A DNA stretch of 64,000 bases from Methylosarcina fibrata AML-C10 (GCF_000372865.1 NZ_KB889965.1:4485786-4549785); one strand, 5' to 3'. Positions 1 through 10,400 are shown, numbered from the stretch's first letter. Notes: generated from the letters alone by a model not told the origin. Made by a program: numbers and translations.

Positions 1-1930
1 TGGGGTCCTTGAAGAAATCCTGGCACCAGACCGGCCGGTTTTCACGGATGGCGACGCCGCTTGGGCCGTGACTGTAGGGATCCTCGGAATCGACGGAAAT
101 TTTCACGTCATGCAGATATTCGAGCCCCGTGCCGGCGCTGGCAATGGGTTTGACCTGGCGGCTCTCCCGATCGATGAGACCGATCCAGGCCATTGCCATG
201 TCGCCGATTTGCACCGAATCGCGGCAGATCTGTCCGAACAATTCCGCTTCGCTGGCGCACCGGACGATGGCCTGGTTGCACTGACTCAGCACTGCATAAA
301 GTTGGGCGAGACGCTGTAGTTGGGCTTCGGTCGTCTTACGCTCGGCGATTTCGCTTTCCAGTTCCCGGGTGCGGAGTTTTACCACGTTTTCCGTTTGCAT
401 CGTCCGGCCGGTCAACATGAGCAGGCCTATGCCTGTCAGCGCGGTAAACAAATAACATCCCAAAATCAGCCACCATACGTTCCAGGTCAACTGCTCCTGA
501 TAAAATTGCGGAGCGGGAGTATACGTTATCTTCCAGGAGCGGTCGGCTATGTCGAGCGGCAGCGATTTTTCCAGCTTGGGAAAATCCAGGGACAGGGTGG
601 GGACGTGAACTGTTTCATTGAACAGTTCGTCGTCGGCGTCGGTGATCTTCAACAACAGTTGCAAACGCTGGAATTGGCCTTTTACCTCGGCGATCTTTCG
701 ATGGACCTGAAAAACGTTCGCGACAAAACCGCTTAGATGATCGCGGCGTTCCTGTACCGTGCGCAACGGCTGGCGCGTTTGATAAATGGGCGTGTAGACG
801 ACCACGCCGAGCTGACCGGCAGGATCCTGAACCAGACGGAGCATTCTCGATACCGTGGTTGTGGCCGTGTCTACGGATTTTTGGATCGCTTCGAAAGAAT
901 ACGGCTTGGAAGAAATATCCAGGCCCAAAGCCCGCTCGTTGCCCTGAAGAGGCTCGACGAAGATGATGGGATAATAGTCGGCCTGACCGGCAGCCGGGCG
1001 AACGGCATTTTCATTGTCCGAAGCCTGACGGGTAAAAGAAATTTGCCATTGCCGCTCGTAATCGGCGCGTTTTTCGGCAGGAACGCGCGGTATCCATTCC
1101 AGCGCCTGAATGTCCGGATGGTCGTTTAAAAAGGCGCCGGTAAAATACTTGAACTCGTCGGCACTGACCGTATTTGAACTGTCGAAAAAGGTCTTGATGT
1201 TCTGGTTGATTTCCACGTAGCGGGTCAGTTCGTCCTGCAGGGCGTGGTGCAGCAGGCGGCAATGCTCTTCGAACAGCGTGGTGATGCGCGCCTGCTCCTG
1301 TTGTTTGCCGAAATGAAGGATGACGATGACCAGCAGGGATAGTATGGCCAGAGGCAAGGCCACCGGATTGACCCGCATGACCCGGCGGTTGCGCAGGGTG
1401 CCGATGAAGCACAGCAGCAGGGGAGCGAAGATCAGTACGCCGATCGTGTCGCCCGTCCACCAGGTCAGCCAGCTCGCCGAGATGTCTTCCCGAGTAACGG
1501 CGCCTTTGAAAAACAGGGTGACAACGCCCACCGAGGCGGAAACAACGCAACTGATCGGACCGCCCAGCGCCATGAAGCGCAGGATGCTGGCGTCATCGAT
1601 TAACGGATTGTCGGGACCGACGTAGCGCCGGGTCAGTTCGGCGCCCAGCACTGCTTGCAGCGTGGCGGCAATGCTGGCAATGGCGCCGACGACCAACGTG
1701 AACAAAAGACTTTCCTGATCGGTATGATCCAGAAACGAATAAATTTGCGTAATCAAAGCGCCCAGCCAGACGCCGGGTATGACTTTACGCCCGTACGTCA
1801 CCATGCCGGCAAAGGCAATGCCGGCGGCGGGCCAGATGGGGCTGGCGTGGCTGGGGGGAATGGACAATAACGTGCCGAAATAACCGCCCAGAAAATAGCC
1901 GGCGGCCAGGAAAATATTAATTCTTAACAT
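1..1930 (-). CDS. MASE1-CHASE-GAF membrane sensor protein (C-terminus outside window)
   Basis: The minus-strand frame is open from an ATG at 1930 to the left edge, so about 643 residues are present and the output domain is missing. The N-terminal ~300 residues are a multi-pass membrane region of MASE1 type, with an SIPPSHASPIWPAAGIAFA-like stretch near residue 25. A periplasmic CHASE domain follows (about 310-530; FFDSSNTVSADEF, then YYPIIFVEPL), then one membrane helix, a short coiled coil (RTRELESEIAERKTTEAQL) and the start of a GAF domain (AMAWIGLID). Family knowledge predicts that GGDEF/EAL or kinase modules follow. A c-di-GMP role is inferred because the divergent neighbour is a CHASE-GGDEF protein. 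No clear ribosome site precedes this ATG. Confidence 0.8.
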   Translation of the reverse strand, partial: MLRINIFLAAGYFLGGYFGTLLSIPPSHASPIWPAAGIAFAGMVTYGRKVIPGVWLGALITQIYSFLDHTDQESLLFTLVVGAIASIAATLQAVLGAELTRRYVGPDNPLIDDASILRFMALGGPISCVVSASVGVVTLFFKGAVTREDISASWLTWWTGDTIGVLIFAPLLLCFIGTLRNRRVMRVNPVALPLAILSLLVIVILHFGKQQEQARITTLFEEHCRLLHHALQDELTRYVEINQNIKTFFDSSNTVSADEFKYFTGAFLNDHPDIQALEWIPRVPAEKRADYERQWQISFTRQASDNENAVRPAAGQADYYPIIFVEPLQGNERALGLDISSKPYSFEAIQKSVDTATTTVSRMLRLVQDPAGQLGVVVYTPIYQTRQPLRTVQERRDHLSGFVANVFQVHRKIAEVKGQFQRLQLLLKITDADDELFNETVHVPTLSLDFPKLEKSLPLDIADRSWKITYTPAPQFYQEQLTWNVWWLILGCYLFTALTGIGLLMLTGRTMQTENVVKLRTRELESEIAERKTTEAQLQRLAQLYAVLSQCNQAIVRCASEAELFGQICRDSVQIGDMAMAWIGLIDRESRQVKPIASAGTGLEYLHDVKISVDSEDPYSHGPSGVAIRENRPVWCQDFFKDP

Positions 1931-2735
1931 AGGGTTTTAAAAATCTGTCGGGGCCGGCTGGCTGAGGTGCGTGCGCTGCAAATGTATTTTTCATTATTAT
2001 TCGGCAAGTTCCGGTGTTTCTTAAGCCCCTCACGGCGATCGAGCCGCCGCGAGAAAGGCGTCCGACAGAAGAAATTCCTGTTTTCTCAAGATCCGGCCGG
2101 TTACAGCGTAAACCCTTCTGCACATCATTTTAAGCATGGAAAGGGTAACGGGAGCATGGCAACTCTGCCTGGAGTAAAATTAAAAAACACTGCTTCCGTC
2201 ATGCCGATGTGCACAATGACAATCCTTTTCAAAATTAGGCTGGTATTTATTATAGTCAATGAAACGCATTAAAAAATCACGATACCCCTTACCCAAAACA
2301 GGCAGTCCGAAAACCTTCAAGGACGAATCGGCGGTCCTGCCGGGCGTTTCAATTCCTTCCGCAGGACAAGCCAAAGCGGTGCCGGCGCAAAATGCAGATT
2401 TTGGCGGGAGGTTGTTTCCGGCAGACGCCAGCCGGAGCAGATCGTATTTCAGCGGAAGAATAACGGAGACTCGAAGTCCTGCCGTAAGGAGCCGTGCAAG
2501 GGAATAATAACGGGGCCGGCGGCTGTTTCCAGCAGGATTAAAATGAAAACATTCTAATATTAATAATTTATAATAATATGGATTATAAGCTGAATGCGCG
2601 TTTACACCTCGGCTAATTCGAAATTAAACACTAGACTATATAACTAACTTCCGCCGCTTCCATCCCGGGCATGCCGGAAAACAAGCGAATCTCAAGCGGA
2701 TCCGAAATACTGAAACGGAACACGATTTGTTGATT
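1931..2735. other. Long divergent intergenic region, no supported gene
   Basis: About 800 bases separate the two divergent CHASE genes. The part at 2550-2640 is strikingly AT-rich (runs of TAATA and TTATAATAATA) and probably holds the promoter of the downstream cyclase. A short open frame at 2259-2507 has no ribosome site or recognisable composition and I do not call it. I see no riboswitch, tRNA or convincing terminator. Confidence 0.5.
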
Positions 2736-4268
2736 ATGTTCAAGTTGAAACCCTTATGGAGCTATGGGCTTGTCCTTGTCGCCTGGGGCACGGCAACCTT
2801 CGTTACGATGGCGCTGGTGTTCAAGCTGGTGCTGCAGGAGGTGAACGTTGCTTTCACCCAGAGGGTCGATCAACTGCACGACAGCATCGAACATATCGCC
2901 AGAGACAACGAAGCGGTTCTGGAAGGTTTCTCCGCGTTTTTGGGCGCCATCGAATACGCCGACCGAGAGAGCGCCTCCCGTTATGCCCAGCAAATTCTGG
3001 CCCGGTACCCTCATATTTATGGGCTCGAAGTCGCGCTGAAAGTAAAACGCAAGGAGTTGCCGAGGTTTATAGCAAGGCAAAGACAGTCGTGGTTTCCCGA
3101 GTTCAAATTGAAAGAGTTCAATGAAGACGCGAGCGGTACCCGGCCTTCGGTAACGAACAAACCGGTTTACTATCCCGTCATTTTTTTGGAACCGATGCAG
3201 TCCGATGCCCGGCAACGCATCGGCGCCGACATGAGTTCGGCGCCTTTTTTAAACGACGCCCTGCAGCAAGCGATAAAATCCCGGTCGTCGGTGGCGACCG
3301 TACCGTTCAAGTTTGCCGGCGGCCCTAGAGGATATATTCTTTTTCGGCCTGTCCCCAGCCCGCCCCAGGGCGCCCTCGCCAAGCGGAAAGAAGCCGTGGC
3401 ATTGCTCGAGGTGAATGCCGAAGCGATCGAGCAAGAAATCGCTTCCAGGGTGCACAATCTTGAATTCCGTCTCTATCCTGCCGATTCTTCCGGCAGCGCG
3501 AAGGATATGTTAATTCATATTCCGGCGCCCGCGCCGCAGCGGCTGGAAGCCAACTATTTTCCCAAACTGAATGCCGAAAGAAAGTTGAAAAGCCGCGGCC
3601 AGCCGTTTGTTCTGACTGTTCACAAACAATTGCTCTGGTCCGATCTGAACCTGCCTCTGGTCATTACCACCGCCTGCACTTCGCTCCTGTCCCTCGCCCT
3701 GATACTGGTTTTTCTGGCGGATCATTTTCGCCGCGAAAAAGAAAGGGAAAGATCGTCGGAGCGTTTGCTGCATATGGCCACGCATGATGCGCTAACCGGC
3801 CTCCCCAACCGAATCTTGCTGGCGGATCGGTTCAGCCAGGCCGGTTCCAGAGCGCAACGAAGCCATTCCGCGTTTTCGATAATGTTCATCGATCTGAACG
3901 GATTCAAGCAGGTGAACGACACTTACGGCCACGAAATGGGGGACGAGTTGCTCAAGTCCGTCGGCTTTTTACTCAAGGAATGCATCCGGGAAACCGATAC
4001 CCTGAGCCGGATCAGCGGCGACGAGTTCGTGATTCTGCTGGAAGATACCTCGCGGGAAAACGCGGAAAGAGTCGCCGGAAAAATTCAGACCCGGTTAAAG
4101 CGGCCTTTGTCGATTCGGGACGTTCAACTGAACGTCGGTCTCAGCCTGGGCATTGCGGTTTATCCCGAGGATGGCGCGACGATGAACGACTTGCTTAAAA
4201 TGGCGGACGAAAGAATGTACGCGGCCAAGGAGCAAAGCAGGCGGGGCAACATAACGAAATCGATCTAA
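2736..4268 (+). CDS. CHASE-domain diguanylate cyclase (SGDEF variant)
   Basis: Predicted to make cyclic di-GMP from GTP in response to a periplasmic signal. There is an N-terminal membrane helix (about 8-28), a periplasmic CHASE domain (about 60-270; YYPVIFLEPMQSDAR), a second helix (about 310-330) and a C-terminal GGDEF domain (about 345-505; ATHDALTGLPNR, FIDLNGFKQVNDTYGHEMGD). The signature loop reads S427-G-D-E-F, not GGDEF; the two acidic metal-binding residues are kept and SGDEF is known in active cyclases, so activity is plausible. I do not see the RxxD inhibitory site five residues before the loop. The ATG at 2736 is preferred; an in-frame TTG lies at 2727. Confidence 0.88.
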   Translation: MFKLKPLWSYGLVLVAWGTATFVTMALVFKLVLQEVNVAFTQRVDQLHDSIEHIARDNEAVLEGFSAFLGAIEYADRESASRYAQQILARYPHIYGLEVALKVKRKELPRFIARQRQSWFPEFKLKEFNEDASGTRPSVTNKPVYYPVIFLEPMQSDARQRIGADMSSAPFLNDALQQAIKSRSSVATVPFKFAGGPRGYILFRPVPSPPQGALAKRKEAVALLEVNAEAIEQEIASRVHNLEFRLYPADSSGSAKDMLIHIPAPAPQRLEANYFPKLNAERKLKSRGQPFVLTVHKQLLWSDLNLPLVITTACTSLLSLALILVFLADHFRREKERERSSERLLHMATHDALTGLPNRILLADRFSQAGSRAQRSHSAFSIMFIDLNGFKQVNDTYGHEMGDELLKSVGFLLKECIRETDTLSRISGDEFVILLEDTSRENAERVAGKIQTRLKRPLSIRDVQLNVGLSLGIAVYPEDGATMNDLLKMADERMYAAKEQSRRGNITKSI

Positions 4269-4371
4269 AGCCGGGGTTTCGGGATAACGGCAAGTGATCT
4301 GCCCAGTCTTTCTTTCATATTTCTTGCACATTCGTTTCCGATAATGAACGATTCTCTGACTGAGCGGCCGC

Positions 4372-5811
4372 GTGCTTAAATCGATCCGATTCAAACTGTT
4401 TTCAACCTTGCTGCTGACCACGATGCTGGTGGTCGTCGGCATGCATTTCTTCATGCGCTGGTCGCTGGACCGCGGATTTGCCGAGTTTGTCGCAAAGCGC
4501 CGCAGCGAGCATGTCGCCGCGCTGCTCGAGAATCTGAGCGAACATTACGCCTCCGATCCTGATTGGCGCAAACTGGCCGGCGACAAGCGGAAATGGATGG
4601 AACTGCTGGGGCAAAGCTCCGGCCATCGGCATTTTCCTCCGGCCCCCTGGTCCGAGCAGGCCCTAAAGGAACCGTCCGGCCTGTGGCCGCCCGATTTTCC
4701 CGAGCCGCGCACGAGCCGGCGCATCAAACCGCTGGAGCTCAGCGTGATGCTGTTGTCCGCCGACAAGTCCGTCGTATTCGGCCGCCAGGAGATGCTGGCC
4801 GATCTGACCCTGCATCCGATTCGCCGGCAAGGCCGGACAGTCGGTTACCTCGGCGTGTTGCCGGGCAAGCCGGCGCATCAGCCGAACGAACTTCAGTTCA
4901 TCGAGCGGCAGGCCCGTTCCTTCGTCTGGATTGCCGCGTCCATGGTCGTGCTGTCTGCCGCGCTGGCGTTCCTGCTGGCTTATTTTCTGGGCCGTCCACT
5001 CAAACAAATAGCCGCCGCGGTCAAAATGCTCGCCGTCGGCCGCTATCATCTGCGCCTGCCGGTCGAATCCGGCGACGAATTGGGCCAACTGGCGCGCGAT
5101 TACAACGACGTGGCGGCGGCGCTGGCGCAGTCCGAACAGGTACGCCGACGCTGGATCGCCGATGTTTCGCACGAACTGCGCACGCCGCTGGCGGTGTTGC
5201 GCGGCGAGCTGGAAGCGCTCCAGGACGGCATCCGTCCGTTCAGCCGGGAAGCGGTCGATTCGCTGTACGGCGACGTCATGCGTCTCAACCGCCTTACCGA
5301 GGACTTGTATCAATTATCGCTGTCCGATCAAGGCGCTTTAAGTTACCGGAAGGAGCGAATCGATCCGGTGGCGCTGCTGCAGGAAGATGTGGCTGCGTTC
5401 GCTCGCGACTTCGCCGACAAGCGGATTTCGGTTCAACTTGACGATCAACTGTCCGCACCGGTAAGGATTCATGCCGATCCCGACCGCCTGTCGCAACTGT
5501 ACCGAAATTTATTGAACAATAGCCTCAACTACACCGAAAGCGGCGGGCAATTGAGGATTACTCTGATGCGGCAGCCGGAGACGCTGGCGATCGAGTTCGC
5601 CGACAGCGCGCCCGGCGTGCCGGAGCCGGAACTGGCGCATTTGTTCGACCGTTTTTACCGTGTCGAAAGCTCGCGCAGCCGGCACTACGGAGGTGCCGGC
5701 CTGGGTCTTGCGATTTGCCGCAACATCGCCGAAGCCCATCGCGGCACGCTCACGGCCGGGCCGTCCGAATTGAACGGCCTGGCCATTCGCATCGAATTGC
5801 CGATCGACTGA
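4372..5811 (+). CDS. baeS: BaeS-like sensor histidine kinase
   Basis: Inner-membrane sensor of envelope stress that autophosphorylates and passes phosphate to the BaeR-like regulator starting one base downstream. Two transmembrane segments (about 8-28 and 180-203) flank a periplasmic loop. A HAMP segment follows, then HisKA with phospho-acceptor His267 (VSHELRTPLAVLRGELEAL) and an HATPase domain with N box (RNLLNNSLNYTE) and G boxes (ADSAPGVPEPE, GGAGLGLAICR). The length, 479 residues, matches BaeS (about 467 in E. coli). Translation starts at a GTG with a weak ribosome site. The stop at 5811 abuts the next ATG at 5813, so the pair is one operon. Confidence 0.85.
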   Translation: MLKSIRFKLFSTLLLTTMLVVVGMHFFMRWSLDRGFAEFVAKRRSEHVAALLENLSEHYASDPDWRKLAGDKRKWMELLGQSSGHRHFPPAPWSEQALKEPSGLWPPDFPEPRTSRRIKPLELSVMLLSADKSVVFGRQEMLADLTLHPIRRQGRTVGYLGVLPGKPAHQPNELQFIERQARSFVWIAASMVVLSAALAFLLAYFLGRPLKQIAAAVKMLAVGRYHLRLPVESGDELGQLARDYNDVAAALAQSEQVRRRWIADVSHELRTPLAVLRGELEALQDGIRPFSREAVDSLYGDVMRLNRLTEDLYQLSLSDQGALSYRKERIDPVALLQEDVAAFARDFADKRISVQLDDQLSAPVRIHADPDRLSQLYRNLLNNSLNYTESGGQLRITLMRQPETLAIEFADSAPGVPEPELAHLFDRFYRVESSRSRHYGGAGLGLAICRNIAEAHRGTLTAGPSELNGLAIRIELPID

Positions 5812-5812
5812 C

Positions 5813-6499
5813 ATGAATTCCATTTTGATTGTTGAAGACGAAGAGAAATTGGCACGGCTGATGGCCGATTATCTACAGAATGCGGGTTTCTCCCCCCAAA
5901 TTCTGAACGACGGCCTCAGGGTGCTGCCGTGGCTCGACGGCAATGCCGCCGATCTGATTCTGCTGGACCTGATGCTGCCGGGCCGGGACGGCCTGGATTT
6001 GTGCCGCGCGATACGCCGCTTCAGTGCGGTGCCGATCATCATGGTAACGGCGCGTATCGAGGAAGTGGACCGCCTGCTCGGGCTGGAACTGGGCGCCGAC
6101 GATTACATCTGCAAGCCGTTCAGCCCGAGGGAAATGGTGGCAAGAGTCAAGGCGGTATTGCGCCGCCTGGAGCCTCGGATATCGGAACACGGCGAGGCCC
6201 TCTTGAGGCTCGATCCGGAACGGTTCCGCATCCGGGCCGGCCGGCTCGAAGCGGAACTCACCGCGGTCGAATTTCAGTTGCTGCAAACGCTCTACCGGCA
6301 GCCGGGCCGGATTTTTTCCCGCGCCCGGCTGATGGATCTGATCTATCCGGATCAACGCATCGTTTCCGACCGCACCATCGACAGCCATGTCAAAAAGCTT
6401 CGAAAAAAACTGGCCGAGCTGTTGCCCGGACAGGAATTGATCCATTCGGTCTACGGAGCGGGTTACCGTTACGATCCGCAAGCGGACACCGGCGATTGA
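5813..6499 (+). CDS. baeR: BaeR-like OmpR-family response regulator
   Basis: DNA-binding partner of the kinase just upstream. The receiver domain (1-120) has the acidic pair EDEE, phosphorylation site Asp52 (LILLDLMLPG), and VTARIEEVDRLLGLELGADDYICKP, very close to E. coli BaeR. A winged-helix OmpR/PhoB domain (about 130-225) ends in DRTIDSHVKKLRKKL and SVYGAGYRY. In E. coli BaeR activates spy, acrD and mdtABC. Here a Spy-like gene is immediately downstream and two RND efflux operons follow, which supports the assignment by context. OmpR-family proteins bind direct repeats at one-turn spacing, and such repeats lie just after this gene. Confidence 0.9.
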   Translation: MNSILIVEDEEKLARLMADYLQNAGFSPQILNDGLRVLPWLDGNAADLILLDLMLPGRDGLDLCRAIRRFSAVPIIMVTARIEEVDRLLGLELGADDYICKPFSPREMVARVKAVLRRLEPRISEHGEALLRLDPERFRIRAGRLEAELTAVEFQLLQTLYRQPGRIFSRARLMDLIYPDQRIVSDRTIDSHVKKLRKKLAELLPGQELIHSVYGAGYRYDPQADTGD

Positions 6500-6513
6500 A
6501 AAATTCCTTATTG

Positions 6514-6542
6514 TTTGCACAATCGTTGCAAATTATTTGCAC
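6514..6542 (+). promoter_or_regulatory. Three TTGCA repeats phased at 11 bp
   Basis: TTGCA occurs at 6515-6519, 6526-6530 and 6537-6541, exactly 11 bp apart, one helical turn each. This geometry is what PhoB/OmpR-family regulators use (seen in sequence; the link to BaeR is inference). The repeats lie between baeR and the Spy-like gene. I cannot place a convincing -10 box downstream of them. Confidence 0.45.
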
Positions 6543-6560
6543 GGTTTGTCGTCAAACTAA

Positions 6561-6598
6561 AGGCCAGGAACGGAAAACAGCCGTTCCCGGCCTTTTTT
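6561..6598 (+). terminator. Strong intrinsic terminator or leader hairpin before spy
   Basis: GGCCAGGAACGG pairs with CCGTTCCCGGCC around a short AAAACAG loop (one mismatch) and is followed by six T residues, a textbook intrinsic terminator for baeSR. The spy ATG is only 22 bases after the T run, so any separate spy promoter would have to lie 5' of, or inside, this hairpin. Confidence 0.8.
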
Positions 6599-6620
6599 CA
6601 ATCACTCAAGGAGTAATAAC

Positions 6621-6965
6621 ATGAACAAAATCGTATCCGTGTTGGCCATCGTCTTTCTTCTTCCGTTAACCGCAGCGGCCAACCCCGGCGCCGGCGGCGG
6701 TCCCGGACCCGACGACTACCACGGCCGCAAAGTGGAGCGCCTGGCCAAGGATCTGAATCTTACGGCTGAACAGAAAACCCAGGTGGAAGCCCTGTTCAAG
6801 GAGCAGCACGAGAAATTCAAAGCCCTGCATGAGGAAACCAACAGCAAACTGAAAACCATTCTGACTCCGGAACAGATGACCAAAATGGAAGAAATGCAGA
6901 AACAGCATCAGGAAAAATGGAGCCACAAAAAAGGCATGAAAGAAGGCATGGGAAAGCCCGAGTAA
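6621..6965 (+). CDS. spy: Spy/CpxP-like periplasmic chaperone
   Basis: A 114-residue secreted protein. It has a cleavable signal peptide (about 1-20, ending LTAAANP) and a highly charged all-helical body with two LTxxQ-type motifs, LTAEQ (about residue 48) and LTPEQ (about 89), the hallmark of the Spy/CpxP family. Family members bind unfolded proteins in the periplasm, and CpxP also modulates a sensor kinase. The C-terminus is rich in Lys, His and Met (HKKGMKEGMGKPE), which may bind metal. A good ribosome site (AAGGAG) precedes the ATG. Its place after baeSR matches Bae control of spy in E. coli. The length is shorter than E. coli Spy (161). The symbol is by homology class, not proven orthology. 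Confidence 0.75.
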   Translation: MNKIVSVLAIVFLLPLTAAANPGAGGGPGPDDYHGRKVERLAKDLNLTAEQKTQVEALFKEQHEKFKALHEETNSKLKTILTPEQMTKMEEMQKQHQEKWSHKKGMKEGMGKPE

Positions 6966-7112
6966 TCGATCTTCAGGCAACTGCGCCGTCAGGGACGATG
7001 GGCGCAGGCTCGCAGTAACCGGCTATTGGGAGCGTTTTTACCGTGTGTAAGGGTAAATTGATTCGTCCGGGTTGCGGCGGAACCATGGACGCCTGCAACC
7101 GGCCGAGCCCTG

Positions 7113-7418
7113 TTAAATGGTCCCATTGTCGACCACCGGCATGACCCAGTAGCGGATGCCGGCTCCTGAGAATTCCTGCCTGAGCCGGGCCAGCAGGTCG
7201 GACAATACCGCTTCCTCGACATACATCTGGAAACGGAGCTTTTTCTGGCGTCCGGAGACCTGTTCGGCCAGCGACAGTCCTTCGTTGCGATGATCGTGCG
7301 CATACACCGCAAAACTGCTGAAGCCGTGTTCGGATTCGAACGTCAGCAGGCAATCGACGATGGCTTCTTCGAGACTCGGAGGCGCGTTCAGGGTGATCAG
7401 ATATTCTTTGTGATTCAT
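7113..7418 (-). CDS. DUF3240 PII-like protein of metal efflux operon
   Basis: A 101-residue soluble protein, last gene of the minus-strand efflux operon. It fits the DUF3240 family (small ferredoxin-like, PII-resembling proteins often encoded next to CusA/CzcA pumps): MNHKEYLITLNAPPSLEE at the N-terminus, then FSSFAVYAHDH and a C-terminal IRYWVMPVVDNG strand. Its start overlaps the pump stop by four bases (ATGA), implying translational coupling. Its function is not established; a sensory or regulatory role for the pump is inferred only from context. Confidence 0.75.
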   Translation of the reverse strand: MNHKEYLITLNAPPSLEEAIVDCLLTFESEHGFSSFAVYAHDHRNEGLSLAEQVSGRQKKLRFQMYVEEAVLSDLLARLRQEFSGAGIRYWVMPVVDNGTI

Positions 7419-10400
7419 GGCTGTCTCTCCGTCTGCTGTTGGCCGAACAACTTGAATAAAATCGGCAACAGAAACAGGGTTAAAAAGGTGGACGACACCA
7501 GTCCGCCGATGACGACGATGGCCAGGGGGCGTTGAATTTCGGAGCCCGGCCCCGTCGCGAACAGCAATGGGATCAGGCCGAAGGCGGCGATGCTGGCGGT
7601 CATCAGCACCGGACGCAAACGCCGCGCGGAGCCGACGACGACCACTTTGGCCAGGTCCATGCCGGTGGCCAGAAGCTGGTTGAAATAACTGACCATGACC
7701 ACGCCGTTGAGCACTGCGATGCCGAGCAGCGCGATAAAGCCGACGGAGGCCGGCACCGACATATAGTCGCCGGACAGCCACAGCGCGAAGACGCCTCCGA
7801 TCATCGCCAGCGGAATGTTGGCCAGCACCAGCACCGCCTGGCGCACCACGCCGAAGGTTGAGAACAGCAGCAAAAAGATCAGCCCCAGCGATACCGGCAC
7901 GACTAAGGACAGCGTCGCGGCGGCGCGCTGCTGGTTTTCGAACTGGCCGCCGAATTCGATCGTGTAACCGGTCGGCAACTGGATCCTTTCGGCGACCTTT
8001 TGCCGGGCTTCGTCGACGAAGCCGACCAGGTCGCGGCCCTGAACGTTGCTGCGCACCACGACGAAGCGCTGGCCGTGCTCGCGTCCGATCGAGACCGCGC
8101 CTTCGACCTTTTCTATTCTGGCGATGCCGGTAATCGGCACGTGGCCGCCGCCGGGCAGGGCGATCTGCAGATTGTCGAAGTTGGCGGTGTTGCTGTCGCC
8201 GCGCAGAATCAGCGGCGTGCGTTTGATGCCTTCCTGGACGATGCCGAGATTGAGCCCTTCGATTTGCGCGCGCAGCAGGGTTTCGATGCTGTCGGCGTCA
8301 AGGCCCAGGCGACCGGCGCGGCTCCGGTCGATGGTCAACTGCAGGAACTGCATGCCGCTGTTTTGCCTGATGAACACGTCCGAGGAGCCCGAAATGTGGC
8401 GCAGCACGTCGGCGATCTGTTCGCCTTTTTCGTTGAGGACGTCGAGATCGGAACCGAACAGCTTGACCGCGACGTCGCCGCGGGTGCCGGTCAGCATTTC
8501 GGACACGCGCATCTCGATCGGCTGGGTGAAACCGAAAGCGATGCCCGGCGTTTCCGCCATTACCTTCCGAATCGCTTCGATCAACTCTTCCTTGCTTTGC
8601 ATCCGCCACTGCTCTTTCGGCTTCAGCACCAGGAAGGTATCGGTTTCGTTCAGTCCCATCGGATCGAGCCCGAGTTCGTCCGAGCCGACCCGGGACACGA
8701 TGGTTTCGATTTCCGGTATGTTTTTCAGCAGATTTTTTTGCACCTGCCCGTCGAGGGCGACCGATTTGTCGAGAGAAATGGACGGGAGCTTTTCCAGTTG
8801 GACGATGATGTCGCCTTCGTCCATCGTGGGCATGAAGATGCTGCCGATCCGGGTAAAGGCGATAGCGGTTAAAATCAGCAGGACGCCGGCGCCGATGAAC
8901 AGTTTTTTGCTGTTGCCGAGACACCATATCAGCAGGGGCTGGTACAGCTTCAGCAATTGCCGGGGCAGCCACGGTTCTTCGTGCGACACTTCCTTGAGCA
9001 GATAAGAGGCCAGCACCGGAATGACGCTGAGCGACATGACCAGGGAACCGCTGAGCGCGAACACGATGGTCAGAGCGACCGGCGTGAACAGCTTGCCTTC
9101 CAGGCCCTGCAGGGTCAGAAGCGGCAGAAAGACGATGATGATGATCAAAATGCCGGAGGTCACCGGCACCGCGACTTCGCGCGCGGCCCGGTAAATCAGG
9201 TGCAGACGGGGCAGACGCCGGGCTTTTTCGACGTGCGCCAGATGGGTAATGACGTTTTCTACGACGACGACGGCCGCATCGACCAGCATGCCGATGGCGA
9301 TGGCGAGTCCGCCGAGGCTCATCAGATTGGCCGACATGCCCATTGCGTTCATCAGAATGAAGGTGAACATCGCGGCCATCGGCAGCGCCAGCGCGACGGT
9401 CAGGGCGGCCCGCAAATTGCCGAGGAACAGGATCAGCAGCACCACGACCAGAGCGATGGCTTCGATCAGCGCATGCAATACCGTATCGACCGCTTTGTCG
9501 ACCAGATGGCCGCGGTTGTAGAAGACCTGGGCTTTGACGCCGGGCGGAAAGCCGGGGCTGATCTCGGCTAGCTTTTTTTCAATGCCGGCGATCGTTTGCC
9601 GGGCATTGGCGCCGCGAAGGCTCAGCACCAGGCCGGTCACCGATTCGCCCTGGCCGTTTTTGCTGACGGCCCCGTAGCGGGTGAGGGCGCCGATTTTTAC
9701 CTCGGCCACGTCGCCGACCGTGATCGGAATGCCTTGATTGTTGGCGACAACGATGGCCCTGACGTCGTCCAGCGTTTTGATCCGGCCCTGGGCGCGGACG
9801 ATCAGGGCTTCTTCGCCGTCGGTCAGACGGCCCGCGCCGTCGTTGCGATTGTTGCTTTCGACGGCCTGCATCAGCTCATCCATGCCGATATCTCTGGAAG
9901 CCATGCGGATGTTGTCGGGCACGATTTCGAAGCTTCTGACCATGCCGCCGAGGGAGTTGACGTCGGCGACGCCGGGCACCGTCCGGAGCGCGGGCCGGAT
10001 CACCCAGTCCAGCAGCGTGCGCCGTTCCATCAGGCTCAGGTCGCCGCCTTCGATCGAGAACATGTACATTTCGCCGAGCGGCGTGGTCATCGGCGCGATG
10101 CCGCCTTCCACGCCGGCCGGCAGCGAGCTCCAGATGGCGTTCAGGCGTTCTGCGATCTGTTGGCGCGCCCAGTAGATGTCGGTGCCTTCGGCAAAGTCGA
10201 CGGTGATGTCGGTCAGGGCGTATTTGGCGATCGAGCGCAGCATGACCTGATGCGGAATGCCGAGCAGTTCGACTTCGACGGGACCGGTAATCCTTGCTTC
10301 GACTTCTTCCGGCGTCATGCCGGGCGCTTTGACGATGATCTTGACCTGGGTCGGCGACACTTCGGGAAAGGCGTCGATCGGAATATTTTTAAAGGCGTAA

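Noticed and set aside
2259-2507. 82-residue frame between the two CHASE genes
   Set aside because: No ribosome site, no recognisable domain and composition typical of random GC-rich DNA.
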